A stretch of 63,180 bases of DNA from VGWB01 sp964480945. Its GTDB lineage: Bacteria > Bacteroidota > Ignavibacteria > UBA10030. The translations under genes and the position numbers were made by a program. The notes under the pieces are model-generated. The model searched no databases. It was given only the letters and a program-made list of their open reading frames with translations, and was not told where the DNA came from. Location: positions 1 to 63,180 of the forward strand of contig CAYZRX010000011.1 of the NCBI GenBank assembly GCA_964480945.1, given 5' to 3'. Positions 26,739 through 35,784 of the stretch are shown in pieces; the stretch's first letter is position 1, and every line of letters starts with the position of its first letter.

Positions 26739-27074
26739 CAGGAGCGTTGCGGCGCGGGATTCCCTTCCTTCTGTCATTCTTCCCTCACGTACACGGTACT
26801 GGTCTGTTCCCCTCGACGTCCCTTCGCTGAAATTCATTGAGCGCGAGCCCTACCAAGGAGGATGAAGCCTGGAATGCGGAAGTCGCGATCCGGAATGGAG
26901 AGAGACTGAAACGAGGGCAGAGCGCAGAAGAGAGGGCTTGCAATGCGAGGCATTGAAGGAAGAGATCCGGGGGAGAAGCGGTTGAATCTTGAATGAATGA
27001 CGGGGGCTCGCAGCACTCGCCTCAACACGGTGACGGCTTGCGACTCGATACGCGAATCTCTGAGTTGATCCTTC
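26739..27074. other. Gene-free stretch between aroB and the PBP1A gene
   Basis: 336 bases between convergent genes. I see no RNA gene, no good terminator and no coding potential beyond a 15-codon ORF after an AAGGAGG at 26865. The frame that runs through it on the minus strand (to 27442) is a shadow of the PBP1A gene. Confidence 0.6.
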
Positions 27075-29372
27075 CTACCAGCTAATCTTGTTTGGATTCT
27101 TCTCCTCCCGCCAGAATGGACTCGTGTGCAGGTCGCAGAGCCCGATCGGATACTTTTCGTTGAAGATCTCCGTCGTTTTCTCCGGGCACCATGGGCGGGC
27201 CTTCTTCTTGGTTTCGACACAGATCGTATCGGTGACGATCCCGTCGGGCTGATGGAAGTAGTCGGGCTGCAGGCCGACCTGCGGGTCCTCGTAGGTATCC
27301 CGCATGAAAATGCCGAAAATGGGAGCGGCCGCGCGCCCACCCTGTCCGTCTGCACTTCCGAACTTAATGCGATTGTCGTCAAAACCCACCCAGATCCCGG
27401 CCGTGAGCTGCGGCGTGAAGCCGACGAACCATGCGTCGCCAAAGTCCTGCGTCGTGCCGGTCTTCCCTGCGGCCGGAAGCGAGAAGTAGGAGCGCACGAT
27501 GCGACCGGTGCCTCCCTCCTCGTTAACGGCGCCTTCCATCAAGTTTGTCATGAGGTACGCGGTCTCCTTACTCAGAACCTCACGCTTCTCGGGCGTGTCG
27601 TCCTCGAGAACGTTTCCATCCTTGTCCTCGATTCGGAGGATCGAGATGGGGTCGACCAGCACCCCTTCGTTCGGGAAAACACCGTAGGCCGAGGTGAGCT
27701 CGAGGGGCGAGACCACTTCGGTCCCGAGGGCGATCGCTTCGTACGGTCGTATCGGCGAGGTGATCCCCATGCGGTGTGCGTACTCGACAACCTGCTTCGG
27801 AGGAACGATATCCTCAATAAGACGCACAGCGATCAGGTTGATGGATCGCTTCAGCCCTTCACGCAAGGTGTACTTTCCTCCGAACGTCCCGTCGAAGTTC
27901 TGCGGCGTCCAACGAGTTCCATCCGGCATTGGAATCGTGATGGGTTGGTTCAGCAGCTCGTAGCAGACCGGCGTGCCGTTGTCGATCGCAGCGGTATAGA
28001 CGAAGGGTTTGAACGCCGAGCCGGGTTGCCGTCTGATCTGCGTGACGTGATTCAGGCCGTAGCGAAAGCTCCGGAAGTTTCTCCCGCCGACCATTGCTTT
28101 GATGTGCCCGTTGTGGGGGTCGATCGCGACCATACCGACTTCGATTGTCTGAGCAGCTTTCTTTGCTGAATCGATGAACGCCTGGTTCGTTCGAAGAGCG
28201 CTTACGATGCTGTCGCGTATGGCCGGCGTCTTCGCTTTCTTGTACACATCCAGATCTCGGATCATCTTGTCAACTGCATCGCGGAGAATGTCCGGATGCT
28301 TCTTCCAGTCCCAACTCTCATCGAACCGCTGCTGGAACTTCTCCAGGTGTTCTTCGACGGCCCGGTTGGCGTACCGCTGCATACGGCTGTCGAGCGTCGT
28401 GTAGATACGCAGGCCATCCCGGTAGATATTGAAGCCGTACGTCTCAGCTTTCTGTTCAAGCTGCTGCCGGACCCACTCCACGAAATGAGGTGCGATTCCC
28501 GTCCGGTAGTCAGGCTCGAGCACCCGTAGGGAGAGGCTATCGGCCCGGATCCGACCCGCCTCATCCCTGGTAATGCGCCCGTCCCGCACCATCTGGCCGA
28601 TGACGATATCGCGTCGCCGCAGCGCACGATCGAGGTGGCTGAAAGGATCTAAGTAATTGGGGCCCTGCAGCATGCCGATCAGCATGGTGTATTCGGGAGG
28701 GGTCAGGTCGGCGGCTGACTTGTTAAAGTATCGCTGTGCGGCGGACTCGATGCCGTACGCGTCTCGTCCGAAGAAAGCCACGTTGAGGTACAGCTCAAGG
28801 ATCTCCCTCTTCGTGAAATTCCTTTCGATCTGGACCGAGGAAATGAACTCACGAATCTTCCGGCTGATCTTGTCGAACAGGGTCTCCTTTCGTCCCTGCA
28901 ATCGGTAGAGGTTTCGGGCGAGCTGCTGGGTAATGGTGCTTGCGCCGGCCTGGCGGAACGTCACGAGGTTGATGACCATCTGCCGGAAGAAGCGCGACAT
29001 GTTGACGCCCCAGTGATGGTAGAAATCCTTGTCCTCGGTTGAAATCAGGGCATCGGTCAGCCCCTGCGGGAGCTTATCCAGCGAAATGCGCGTCCGGTTC
29101 TTCTCTGCAAATTGATCGATAACGGCGCCATCTTCCGCATAGACCTTCGTTGCCAGCTCCGGCGTGGGATTTTCAAGCTCTTCCAGGGAGGGCAGCCCTT
29201 TCGCCACATACCACCCGTACCAGATCATGAGCGCGAGAACGACGACCCCGATCCCCCCCAGTTGTTTCCAATTGCGTCGGAGAAATCCCCGTCCGCGGAG
29301 AAACGACCGGCGATAGGAAGGATCGTGAAAGTATCGATCCATATCTTCCGGAGTATGTGAGCGTTTTCCCAT
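27075..29372 (-). CDS. Class A penicillin-binding protein, PBP1A type
   Basis: 765 residues from ATG 29372. A bifunctional peptidoglycan synthase: one membrane helix (about 40-57), a GT51 glycosyltransferase domain (catalytic Glu113 in EDKDFYHH, then ITQQLARN and the YLN...FFG block), and a transpeptidase domain with SxxK in GSAFKPF near 430, SIN in RSINLIAV, and KTG in GKTGTTQDF. The C-terminus is a short tail with little structure. lpxH precedes it by 45 bases on the same strand, so the two cell-envelope genes are probably co-transcribed. Confidence 0.95.
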   Translation of the reverse strand: MGKRSHTPEDMDRYFHDPSYRRSFLRGRGFLRRNWKQLGGIGVVVLALMIWYGWYVAKGLPSLEELENPTPELATKVYAEDGAVIDQFAEKNRTRISLDKLPQGLTDALISTEDKDFYHHWGVNMSRFFRQMVINLVTFRQAGASTITQQLARNLYRLQGRKETLFDKISRKIREFISSVQIERNFTKREILELYLNVAFFGRDAYGIESAAQRYFNKSAADLTPPEYTMLIGMLQGPNYLDPFSHLDRALRRRDIVIGQMVRDGRITRDEAGRIRADSLSLRVLEPDYRTGIAPHFVEWVRQQLEQKAETYGFNIYRDGLRIYTTLDSRMQRYANRAVEEHLEKFQQRFDESWDWKKHPDILRDAVDKMIRDLDVYKKAKTPAIRDSIVSALRTNQAFIDSAKKAAQTIEVGMVAIDPHNGHIKAMVGGRNFRSFRYGLNHVTQIRRQPGSAFKPFVYTAAIDNGTPVCYELLNQPITIPMPDGTRWTPQNFDGTFGGKYTLREGLKRSINLIAVRLIEDIVPPKQVVEYAHRMGITSPIRPYEAIALGTEVVSPLELTSAYGVFPNEGVLVDPISILRIEDKDGNVLEDDTPEKREVLSKETAYLMTNLMEGAVNEEGGTGRIVRSYFSLPAAGKTGTTQDFGDAWFVGFTPQLTAGIWVGFDDNRIKFGSADGQGGRAAAPIFGIFMRDTYEDPQVGLQPDYFHQPDGIVTDTICVETKKKARPWCPEKTTEIFNEKYPIGLCDLHTSPFWREEKNPNKISW

Positions 29373-29417
29373 AGTCAATCGAGATTCCCGAAAGCCGACA
29401 GGATTCGGGGGTCCAAC

Positions 29418-30182
29418 TTATCGACGAGGTTTTCGAACTCCCTTCCGCTTCGCAACCCCGTCATCGTGCCACTTTTCCAACCTTAAGCGCTTCCCGTCGA
29501 ACACGGCGAAGGTGTTTTCGCCCATCCATTCTCCAAGATTGACGTAGACGCCCGAGCCAATGTTCCGAAGGCACGGGATATGATTGTGCCCCATAATGAC
29601 GACATCAAATCCTTCCTCAATCTTCTTCTGGGCGAAGTCCGCCATGTCACCTTCTTCGAACGATCGTTGCGAGGTGTGGTGGCGGCTCTTGCGGGAAGTC
29701 CACCGCGCAATCGACGCTGCAAGGTCAGGGTGAAGGAGCGAGAAGAGGAAGATGTTGAATCGATTCCGCAGAATCCGTTTGAGGATTCTGTATCCCGTGT
29801 CTCCCGTGAGCAAGCCGTCGCCGTGATGAATGTAGAACCGCCGACCGTGGATTTCGCGCACGATGGGGTCGAGGGAGATCTCCATCCCGATCTCGTCGCG
29901 AAAATACGATCGCAGCCAGAAGTCATGATTTCCTGCCACGTAGGTGATAGCCACGCCGGCGTCCGCCAGGTCCGCGAGGGCCGCGAAGAGGCGAACGTAT
30001 CCTTTCGGAACGACCGTCTTGTATTCGAACCAATAGTCAAAAAGGTCTCCCACGATGAAAAGCTGTTCAGCATCACGCGAGACGTACTCCAGAAATCGGA
30101 CGATCGAAGTCTCCTTCTCACGATCCTCCGCTCGTGTTCCAATCCCCAAGTGGGCGTCCGAAAAGAAATAGGTTTTTCGCAT
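29418..30182 (-). CDS. lpxH: UDP-2,3-diacylglucosamine diphosphatase
   Basis: 254 residues. It makes lipid X in lipid A synthesis, so the organism builds lipopolysaccharide. Calcineurin-type metal motifs are in order: FSDAHLG (7-13), VGDLFDYW, AGNHDFW, HHGDG and GHNHIP. A basic C-terminal tail (AKRKGVRKPRR) may aid membrane contact. The gene starts at ATG 30182 and has a candidate promoter at 30298-30326. Confidence 0.9.
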   Translation of the reverse strand: MRKTYFFSDAHLGIGTRAEDREKETSIVRFLEYVSRDAEQLFIVGDLFDYWFEYKTVVPKGYVRLFAALADLADAGVAITYVAGNHDFWLRSYFRDEIGMEISLDPIVREIHGRRFYIHHGDGLLTGDTGYRILKRILRNRFNIFLFSLLHPDLAASIARWTSRKSRHHTSQRSFEEGDMADFAQKKIEEGFDVVIMGHNHIPCLRNIGSGVYVNLGEWMGENTFAVFDGKRLRLEKWHDDGVAKRKGVRKPRR

Positions 30183-30297
30183 ATCGTGGTTGAAAGGATC
30201 CTGAGAGAACGTCCTCGTTGAGGAGATGCGTGGAGGGAACCGGTCGATGTCCGAGAATCTCGGAGGATGCTTTCAGCACTATCCAACGTCACGTCAT

Positions 30298-30326
30298 GAG
30301 ATAGCGAAAAAAGGGACGAAAATCAA
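30298..30326 (-). promoter_or_regulatory. Candidate promoter of lpxH-PBP1A
   Basis: Minus strand TTGATT (30321-30326), 17 bp, TATCTC (30298-30303). It lies about 115 bases before ATG 30182. Confidence 0.45.
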
Positions 30327-30335
30327 GGTAAGTGC

Positions 30336-30370
30336 GAAGTCCCAGGCACGTCGAACGTGCGCGGGACTTC
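30336..30370. terminator. GC-rich hairpin after the histidine kinase gene
   Basis: GAAGTCCC (30336-30343) and GCACG (30346-30350) pair with CGTGC (30356-30360) and GGGACTTC (30363-30370), with a two-base internal loop. It lies 35 bases beyond the kinase stop. No T run follows, so termination is only a guess. Confidence 0.45.
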
Positions 30371-30405
30371 CGGAGGAAGTTGCGGGAGGTCTGAGCGGAT
30401 TTGGC

Positions 30406-31875
30406 TTAGGACCGTGGGAGCAGTACCGTGAAGGTGCTCCCCTTGCGCGGCTCGCTCTTAACGTCGATGGTTCCCCGGTGCGCTTCGGCGATCCACCTCG
30501 CGATCGAAAGCCCGAGGCCGCTGCCGCTGATGTCGCCCGAGTTCTCCTGCTTCACGCGGTAGAAACGGTCGAAGATCTTCGATTGGTCCCTGCGCGGGAT
30601 CCCGATCCCTGTATCCTGTACGCTCACGCTCGCTCCTCCGTTTGCATGTTCAACGGAGATCGTGACTCTCCCGCGCGGTGGCGTATACTTGACTGCGTTC
30701 TCGACGAGGTTGAGAAACAATTGTCGGAGACGCGCTGCATCTCCTCGTATTCTCACGGGCTCAACCTTTCCAAGATCCACCTTGATCTTCTTGTGTGAAC
30801 CAAGCACCTGAGCATCCTCGGAGATTTCCTTGATCATCGTGGCCAGATCGACCTCATCGAACTGAAAAACAAATCGGCCGGATTCCGATTTGATCAAGGT
30901 CATCAGGCTCTCGACAATAGAGGAAAGTCTCACGAGTTCGTCGTGGACGCTGGTGAGGAGCTCCCTTGTTTCTCCGGGCAGCCTCTTCCTGCGAAGTGCG
31001 ACCTCGATTTCGCCTCGCATGACGGTCAGGGGTGTGCGAAGCTCATGGGAAGCTTCAGCGGAAAATCGCCGGATCTGAGCGAAGGATTCCTGCAACCGGC
31101 CGATCATGTCGTTGAACGTTGCAGTGAGTCGGCCGAGCTCGTCGTCCACCTGGTGAGCAGGCAACCGCTGGTTGAGGTTCTGGGCGGTGATCTTGCGGGC
31201 GGTTTTGGTGATGGCATCGACGGGTTTCAAGGACGAATACGCCAGGAACCAGCCGCCGATCACAGAAATGAGGAGCGCAAGCGGGGTCAGGAGGCGCAAG
31301 TCGGAGAAGATGCCGTCGAGCACGTCGTTCAACTCATCGAGCGGATACGCGACGAAGATCTTCACGTAGTCATTCTGTGTCACGGCCAGCCGGAGCTCGC
31401 GCCCCCCCTCATTTTGGATCGTCACGACCTTGGTCGAACCGTACGGTATGTCAGTGTACGGGAGGGATCCTTTCCCCAGGCTCGGAGAACGGTACAGCAG
31501 ATCGCCGTTGCGGTCAAGGATTTGAATATACTGTCGGCGGGGGCTCAGAAGTGTGTGCCGGTAGATCTGGTTCCAGATGGCATCGATGGCAACTTCTTCG
31601 GAGTCCGCTTGGTCGGTTTGCGTCTCGGGCGGGGTGCTCCTCTTGAGCTGCTGCAGCTCGAGGAGGGCCGATCGCTTCAGCCGGATCTTCTTGGCTTTCG
31701 GCCCGATGAATTCATTAACCCATTGGACCTCATTTCGAAGGGAGCGATCGAGGTTGTCGGAGAGCGTCGACCGAGTGAAGAGATATGCCGTCGCTCCGAA
31801 GCCCACCAGCGTCGCCGCCAGGATCAGGGTGTACCAGAGCGTCAGTTTCGTGCGAACGGAGTGGAACAGCCTCAT
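30406..31875 (-). CDS. Sensor histidine kinase
   Basis: 489 residues. Two membrane helices (about 11-33 and 195-214) enclose a periplasmic sensor of about 160 residues. A HAMP domain follows (about 215-265), then HisKA with the phospho-accepting His277 in SAEASHELRTP, and an HATPase_c domain (NLVENAVKY N box, DTGIGIP G1, GSGLGLSIA G2). The ligand is not apparent. It overlaps the response regulator by four bases (ATGA), so the two are translationally coupled. Confidence 0.94.
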   Translation of the reverse strand: MRLFHSVRTKLTLWYTLILAATLVGFGATAYLFTRSTLSDNLDRSLRNEVQWVNEFIGPKAKKIRLKRSALLELQQLKRSTPPETQTDQADSEEVAIDAIWNQIYRHTLLSPRRQYIQILDRNGDLLYRSPSLGKGSLPYTDIPYGSTKVVTIQNEGGRELRLAVTQNDYVKIFVAYPLDELNDVLDGIFSDLRLLTPLALLISVIGGWFLAYSSLKPVDAITKTARKITAQNLNQRLPAHQVDDELGRLTATFNDMIGRLQESFAQIRRFSAEASHELRTPLTVMRGEIEVALRRKRLPGETRELLTSVHDELVRLSSIVESLMTLIKSESGRFVFQFDEVDLATMIKEISEDAQVLGSHKKIKVDLGKVEPVRIRGDAARLRQLFLNLVENAVKYTPPRGRVTISVEHANGGASVSVQDTGIGIPRRDQSKIFDRFYRVKQENSGDISGSGLGLSIARWIAEAHRGTIDVKSEPRKGSTFTVLLPRS

Positions 31876-32561
31876 TTCGAACTCTTCTCAAACTCCCTCT
31901 CGGAAATGTAGTAGCCCTTGCCCCGCACGGTATGCAGCAGTCTCTTCTCGATCGACTGATCGATCTTCTTGCGAAGGTGGTTGATATAGACGTCGATGAT
32001 GTTGGTTCCGGGGTCGAAGTCAAATCCCCAAATCTCCTTCGCCAGTTGTTGGCGGGTAAGGAGCTTCTGGGGATTGCGCATCAGGAATTCCAGCAGAGCG
32101 TATTCGCGTGCGGTCAGCTCGACCGATCTTCCCGTCCGGGTTGCCTTGCGCGTCAGAGTGTTCAACTGGAGGTCGCCCACCTTCAAGACGGTCTGGCTTC
32201 GGCGATCGCGACGCAGCAGTGATCGAACACGAGCGAGGAGTTCATTGAACGCGAACGGTTTGGTCAGGTAATCGTCCGCTCCATGGTCGAGGCCTTGCAC
32301 GATGTCTTCGGTTGCGCTGCGAGCGGTGAGCATGAGCACGGGCGTCCTGATGCCCTCTCTCCGCAGAGACTGCAGCACCTCAAATCCGTTCTTTTTCGGG
32401 AGGAGGATATCGAGGAGGATCAGATCGAAATCGCCGGTGCGGGCCTTCCTCTCACCGGATGTGCCATCCGCCGCGATTTCTACTTGATAGCCCTCTGTCT
32501 TGAGACCTTCTTGAATGAAGCGAGCGACCTTCGCTTCATCTTCGACGAGAAGTATGCGCAT
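31872..32561 (-). CDS. OmpR/PhoB-family response regulator
   Basis: 229 residues. A receiver domain (acidic pocket VEDE at 6-9, phospho-acceptor Asp51 in LLDILLP, Lys in TKPFAF) precedes a winged-helix DNA-binding domain (LTAREYALLEFLMRNP... DVYINHLRKKID... TVRGKGYYI). It is the first gene of the two-component pair and is preceded by a promoter at 32640-32668. Targets are unknown; no heavy-metal or copper genes lie beside it. Confidence 0.95.
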   Translation of the reverse strand: MRILLVEDEAKVARFIQEGLKTEGYQVEIAADGTSGERKARTGDFDLILLDILLPKKNGFEVLQSLRREGIRTPVLMLTARSATEDIVQGLDHGADDYLTKPFAFNELLARVRSLLRRDRRSQTVLKVGDLQLNTLTRKATRTGRSVELTAREYALLEFLMRNPQKLLTRQQLAKEIWGFDFDPGTNIIDVYINHLRKKIDQSIEKRLLHTVRGKGYYISEREFEKSSK

Positions 32562-32639
32562 GGGTGACTACATCATCGACTGCAGCTTCGATGGGTGAAC
32601 CGAAACAATGTGATTGAGAGGGACTGGGGAACCGGCTCC

Positions 32640-32668
32640 AAGGTAGCTGATATTCAGGATAGTTTCAA
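32640..32668 (-). promoter_or_regulatory. Candidate promoter of the two-component pair
   Basis: Minus strand TTGAAA (32663-32668), 17 bp, TACCTT (32640-32645). The leader would be about 70 bases. Confidence 0.5.
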
Positions 32669-32731
32669 ATTGTCGACGAGGCGGTATGCGCGTGAGCGCT
32701 CTCACGCTGAGCATCCGGTGGGGTTCGGCGT

Positions 32732-32760
32732 TTGAAACTCCGTCCTTTTTTCAGTATATT
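32732..32760 (+). promoter_or_regulatory. Sigma-70 promoter of the threonine dehydratase unit
   Basis: TTGAAA (32732-32737), 17 bp, TATATT (32755-32760). Transcription should begin near 32767, which rules out the open-frame start at 32763. Confidence 0.65.
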
Positions 32761-32781
32761 TTTTGGCGTCCAGATACAGGC

Positions 32782-32841
32782 ATGTTCCTGATTTTCCTGA
32801 TAAGACTGCGCATAGGATCAACTCCGTCGCCCGTTCTATGA
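32782..32841 (+). CDS. Possible 19-residue leader peptide before threonine dehydratase
   Basis: ATG 32782 opens a short ORF (starts MFLIFLIRLRIG, ends PSPVL) beginning about 15 bases after the predicted start site. Three Ile, four Leu and one Val make 8 of 19 residues branched-chain. Its TGA overlaps the dehydratase ATG (ATGA, 32838-32841). The dehydratase has no Shine-Dalgarno sequence of its own. The arrangement would suit control of an isoleucine-pathway gene by translation of the leader, but I do not see a clear attenuator hairpin. Confidence 0.4.
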   Translation: MFLIFLIRLRIGSTPSPVL

Positions 32842-33803
32842 CTTCCCCGCCCACGGCCGCAGATATTCTCGATGCGCGAACGGTCATTCAGCGGTTTCTC
32901 CGCCGTACCCCGCTCTATCAGTATGCCGGTTTGTCGGATCTGCTCGGCTTTCAGGTATACATCAAGCACGAGAACCATCAGCCGATCGGGGCTTTCAAGG
33001 TGCGGGGAGGGTTGAACCTTCTCTCGAGACTCAGCGACGGCGAGCGGAGCCGCGGTGTCCTGACGGCCTCGACGGGTAACCATGGTCTCTCGATCGCTTA
33101 TGCTGCGCGGGCGTTCGGCGTGCGGGCGATCATCGTTGTGCCGAACGGGAACAATCCCGACAAGGTGAGGGCGATTCGACAGCTGGGAGCTGAAGTAATC
33201 TTTGAGGGGAAGGACTTCGATGAGGCGCGGGAGTACGTTGAGAGGCTGAGCCAGGAGAAGGGGTACCGGTACGTCCATTCTGCCAACGAGCCTTACCTGA
33301 TTGCCGGTGTCGGCACGATCGGTTTGGAGATCGTGGAGGATCTGCCGGACGTCGACGTCATCGTTGTTCCGGTCGGTGGGGGGAGCGGCGCTTCGGGGAT
33401 TTCGATCGCGGCGAAGTCGATGAACGCCGGGATCGAGATCATCGGCGTTCAATCGGAAGAAGCGCCGGCTGCTTACATGTCATGGCAGGAGGGGAAGCCT
33501 GTTTCGTGCAAAAGGATGCAGACCTTCGCGGAGGGATTGGCGACCCGGGTGGGGTTCTCGATGACGGTGAGCATCATGAAGCGCAATCTCTCGGACTTCA
33601 TTCTCGTCTCCGATCGGGAAATCCGATCGGCGATGAAGCTGTTACTGGAGCACACCCATAATCTTGCCGAAGGGGCAGGGGCGGCTTCGCTTGCAGGCGC
33701 GATCAAGATCAGGGAGAAGCTTGCAGGGAAACGCGTTGCCCTGATCCTTTCGGGCTGCAATGTAACGACGGGGACGGTGCGGCAGGTCTTGTCGGAAGCT
33801 TAG
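32838..33803 (+). CDS. Threonine/serine dehydratase, PLP-dependent
   Basis: 321 residues from ATG 32838. A fold-type II PLP enzyme that deaminates threonine to 2-oxobutyrate (first step to isoleucine) or serine to pyruvate. The PLP lysine is Lys54 in GAFKVRGG, the substrate loop is TASTGNHG, and the phosphate-binding glycine loop is VPVGGGSGASG. There is no C-terminal ACT-like regulatory domain, so it is the short, catabolic-type or unregulated form rather than the long biosynthetic IlvA. It lies 80 bases before the TRAP operon. Confidence 0.88.
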   Translation: MTSPPTAADILDARTVIQRFLRRTPLYQYAGLSDLLGFQVYIKHENHQPIGAFKVRGGLNLLSRLSDGERSRGVLTASTGNHGLSIAYAARAFGVRAIIVVPNGNNPDKVRAIRQLGAEVIFEGKDFDEAREYVERLSQEKGYRYVHSANEPYLIAGVGTIGLEIVEDLPDVDVIVVPVGGGSGASGISIAAKSMNAGIEIIGVQSEEAPAAYMSWQEGKPVSCKRMQTFAEGLATRVGFSMTVSIMKRNLSDFILVSDREIRSAMKLLLEHTHNLAEGAGAASLAGAIKIREKLAGKRVALILSGCNVTTGTVRQVLSEA

Positions 33804-33883
33804 GCGAAACTACGAACCGGCGAGATTGCGATCAAAGGCGAAACGAGTTCTCCCCGTGAATTCCAACAGAAAAACTTGAATCT

Positions 33884-34741
33884 ATGAACAAGATGCTGGT
33901 CTTGCTCGGCTCGCTCATCCTGTTCCAGGGTTGCGTGACGACCCTCGCCATTCGCATGATGGGTGGTATCATGGACTATGGCTTCGAAGTCTTCAATGAA
34001 GAAGGAGACCTGGAGCTTGCGCACCAGGCCCTCGGCTCGAATCTCAAATTGTTGGAGGCGCTGATCAAGGGGGATCCGGAGAACAAGAAGCTCCTCCTTC
34101 TGGCTTCGCAGGGGTACAGCGCCTACGCGCTCGCATTTGCAGAAGACGACAGCGTGGAGCGGGCGCGCGACTTCTACCTTCGCGGCCGTGACTTCGGCAT
34201 GAGGATCCTGGCCCAGAAAAGCGCCATGAGAGAGACCGTGGGAAAAGACCTGGAAACTTTTCGCGCGGCTCTGCAGACGTTGTCGAAGGAGGACGTGCCG
34301 GCTGTGTTCTGGACGGCGTTCGGGTGGGGGAGCTACATCAACATCACGAGGACGGACGTCGAGGCGTTCGCTGATTTGCCGAAGGTGACCGCGATGATGG
34401 AATTCGTCCTCCAGCATGATCCGACCTTTTACTACGGAGGCGCGTACCTCTTCTTCGGAAGCATTGAGGGGAGCGTACCGAAGGCGCTGGGGGGCAAGCC
34501 GGAGAAATCGAAAGCGGATTTTGAACGGGCGCTCGCCATCAGCGGCGGGAAGTTCCTTCTGACCTCCGTCTATTACGCGAGGGTCTACGCGGTCCAGCAG
34601 CAAGACCAACAACTGTTCGAATCGCTCCTGAAGAAGGTCGAGAACGCGTCGCTCGACGACCTGCCGGAAGCGCGATTTGCGAACGCGGTTGCCAAGAAGA
34701 AGGCGAGACTCCTCCTCGCGCGCTTCAACGATCTGTTCTAA
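33884..34741 (+). CDS. TatT-like TPR lipoprotein of a TRAP transporter
   Basis: 285 residues. It opens with a lipoprotein signal ending LFQGC (Cys17). The body is alpha-helical with four to five irregular TPR-like units and matches TatT (TRAP-associated T component, first described as TP0956 of Treponema pallidum), which forms a ring that binds the solute-receptor TatP. It is directly upstream of the DctP gene (32 bases) and the membrane subunits, the classic order of these clusters. It probably feeds a hydrophobic or organic-acid ligand to the receptor at the outer or inner membrane face. Confidence 0.88.
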   Translation: MNKMLVLLGSLILFQGCVTTLAIRMMGGIMDYGFEVFNEEGDLELAHQALGSNLKLLEALIKGDPENKKLLLLASQGYSAYALAFAEDDSVERARDFYLRGRDFGMRILAQKSAMRETVGKDLETFRAALQTLSKEDVPAVFWTAFGWGSYINITRTDVEAFADLPKVTAMMEFVLQHDPTFYYGGAYLFFGSIEGSVPKALGGKPEKSKADFERALAISGGKFLLTSVYYARVYAVQQQDQQLFESLLKKVENASLDDLPEARFANAVAKKKARLLLARFNDLF

Positions 34742-34773
34742 ACTCATTTCGGAAGAATAACCGAGGAACCTCA

Positions 34774-35784
34774 GTGAAGAAAGCTCTCTCCGTTTTCAGT
34801 CTTTCGTTCATCCTTGTCCAGTTAGGGTTTGGGCAGGAATACACGGTCAAATTCAGCACGCTGGCTCCCGAGGGAAGCTCGTGGATGGTGGTGATGAGGG
34901 ATTACGACGCTGTCGTTCGTAAAGAGAGCGGCGGTCGTATCGGGTTCAAAATGTACCCGGGGGGCATTCAGGGGGGAGACGAGAAGTCGATGCTGCGGAA
35001 GATCCGGATCGGACAGCTGCAGAGCGGCGGCTTCACCGGGGTCGGACTCGGGGAAATTGCTCCGAAGGTCCGCATTCTGGATTCGCCCTTCCTCGTGAAG
35101 AACCATGCGGAGATGGATTTCTTGTACGACAAGTTTGGAAAGGAGTTTGAGGAGGCGTTTGCGGAAGGAGGATTTGTCTTTCTGGGTTGGGCGGAAGTGG
35201 GAGACGTGAACGTTTTCACCAACATTCCCATTCAATCGCCGGATGATCTCAAGGGGATCAAGATGTGGACGTGGGAGGGCGACCCGGTGGCACAGGCGGC
35301 GTTCCAGGCGCTGCATGTTCATCCGATTCCACTTTCGATCGACAACGTGCTGACGTCCCTTCAAACGGGGATGATCGATGCGTTCTACTGTTCACCGTAT
35401 GCCGCGACGGTGCTGCAATGGTACACGCGCGCCAAGTACATGGTCGACTACCCCTTGGCGATTTCCGTCGGAGCGGTCCTCATCTCGAAGAAGTATTTCG
35501 ATTCGCTCCCGCAGGACCTTCAGGAGATCCTGGTTCGCAACGGTCGCACGTATACGGCCAAGTTAACCCGGACCAACCGTGAGGACAACAGGAAGGCCGT
35601 TGAGGCGATGCAGGAGCGGGGGATTATCGTGACCCACGCGGACCCGAAGGACATCGCGTGGTACAGCAAGATCGGAGCTGAAGCGCGGCAGATGCTCGTG
35701 GGCAGGTTGTACAGCGAGGATCTGGTGAAGCGTGTGGACGCGGCGCTCGCAGAATTCCGTCAGCACGAGAAGGGATCTCGATGA
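34774..35784 (+). CDS. dctP: TRAP transporter solute-binding protein, DctP/TatP
   Basis: 336 residues with a signal peptide (cleavage near GFGQ, 22). The start is GTG 34774. The typical TRAP core is present: YTVKFSTLAPEGSSWM at the N-terminus, GGIQGGDEKSMLRKIRIGQLQ, GVGLGEIAP, and DDLKGIKMWTWEGDP with the arginine-replacing loop. The conserved TRAP arginine for carboxylates is not obvious in this region, so the ligand may not be a simple C4-dicarboxylate. Its TGA overlaps the next gene by four bases. Confidence 0.92.
   Translation: MKKALSVFSLSFILVQLGFGQEYTVKFSTLAPEGSSWMVVMRDYDAVVRKESGGRIGFKMYPGGIQGGDEKSMLRKIRIGQLQSGGFTGVGLGEIAPKVRILDSPFLVKNHAEMDFLYDKFGKEFEEAFAEGGFVFLGWAEVGDVNVFTNIPIQSPDDLKGIKMWTWEGDPVAQAAFQALHVHPIPLSIDNVLTSLQTGMIDAFYCSPYAATVLQWYTRAKYMVDYPLAISVGAVLISKKYFDSLPQDLQEILVRNGRTYTAKLTRTNREDNRKAVEAMQERGIIVTHADPKDIAWYSKIGAEARQMLVGRLYSEDLVKRVDAALAEFRQHEKGSR

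Noticed and set aside
26834..27442. 202-codon minus-strand frame
   Set aside because: Half overlaps the PBP1A gene in another frame and half runs through the gene-free gap. No motif or start signal.
30943..31911. 322-codon plus-strand frame
   Set aside because: Antisense to the histidine kinase gene; no motifs.
33800..34747. 315-codon minus-strand frame
   Set aside because: Covers the TatT gene almost exactly in antisense; rich in Arg, Glu and Leu as shadows in GC-rich DNA are.
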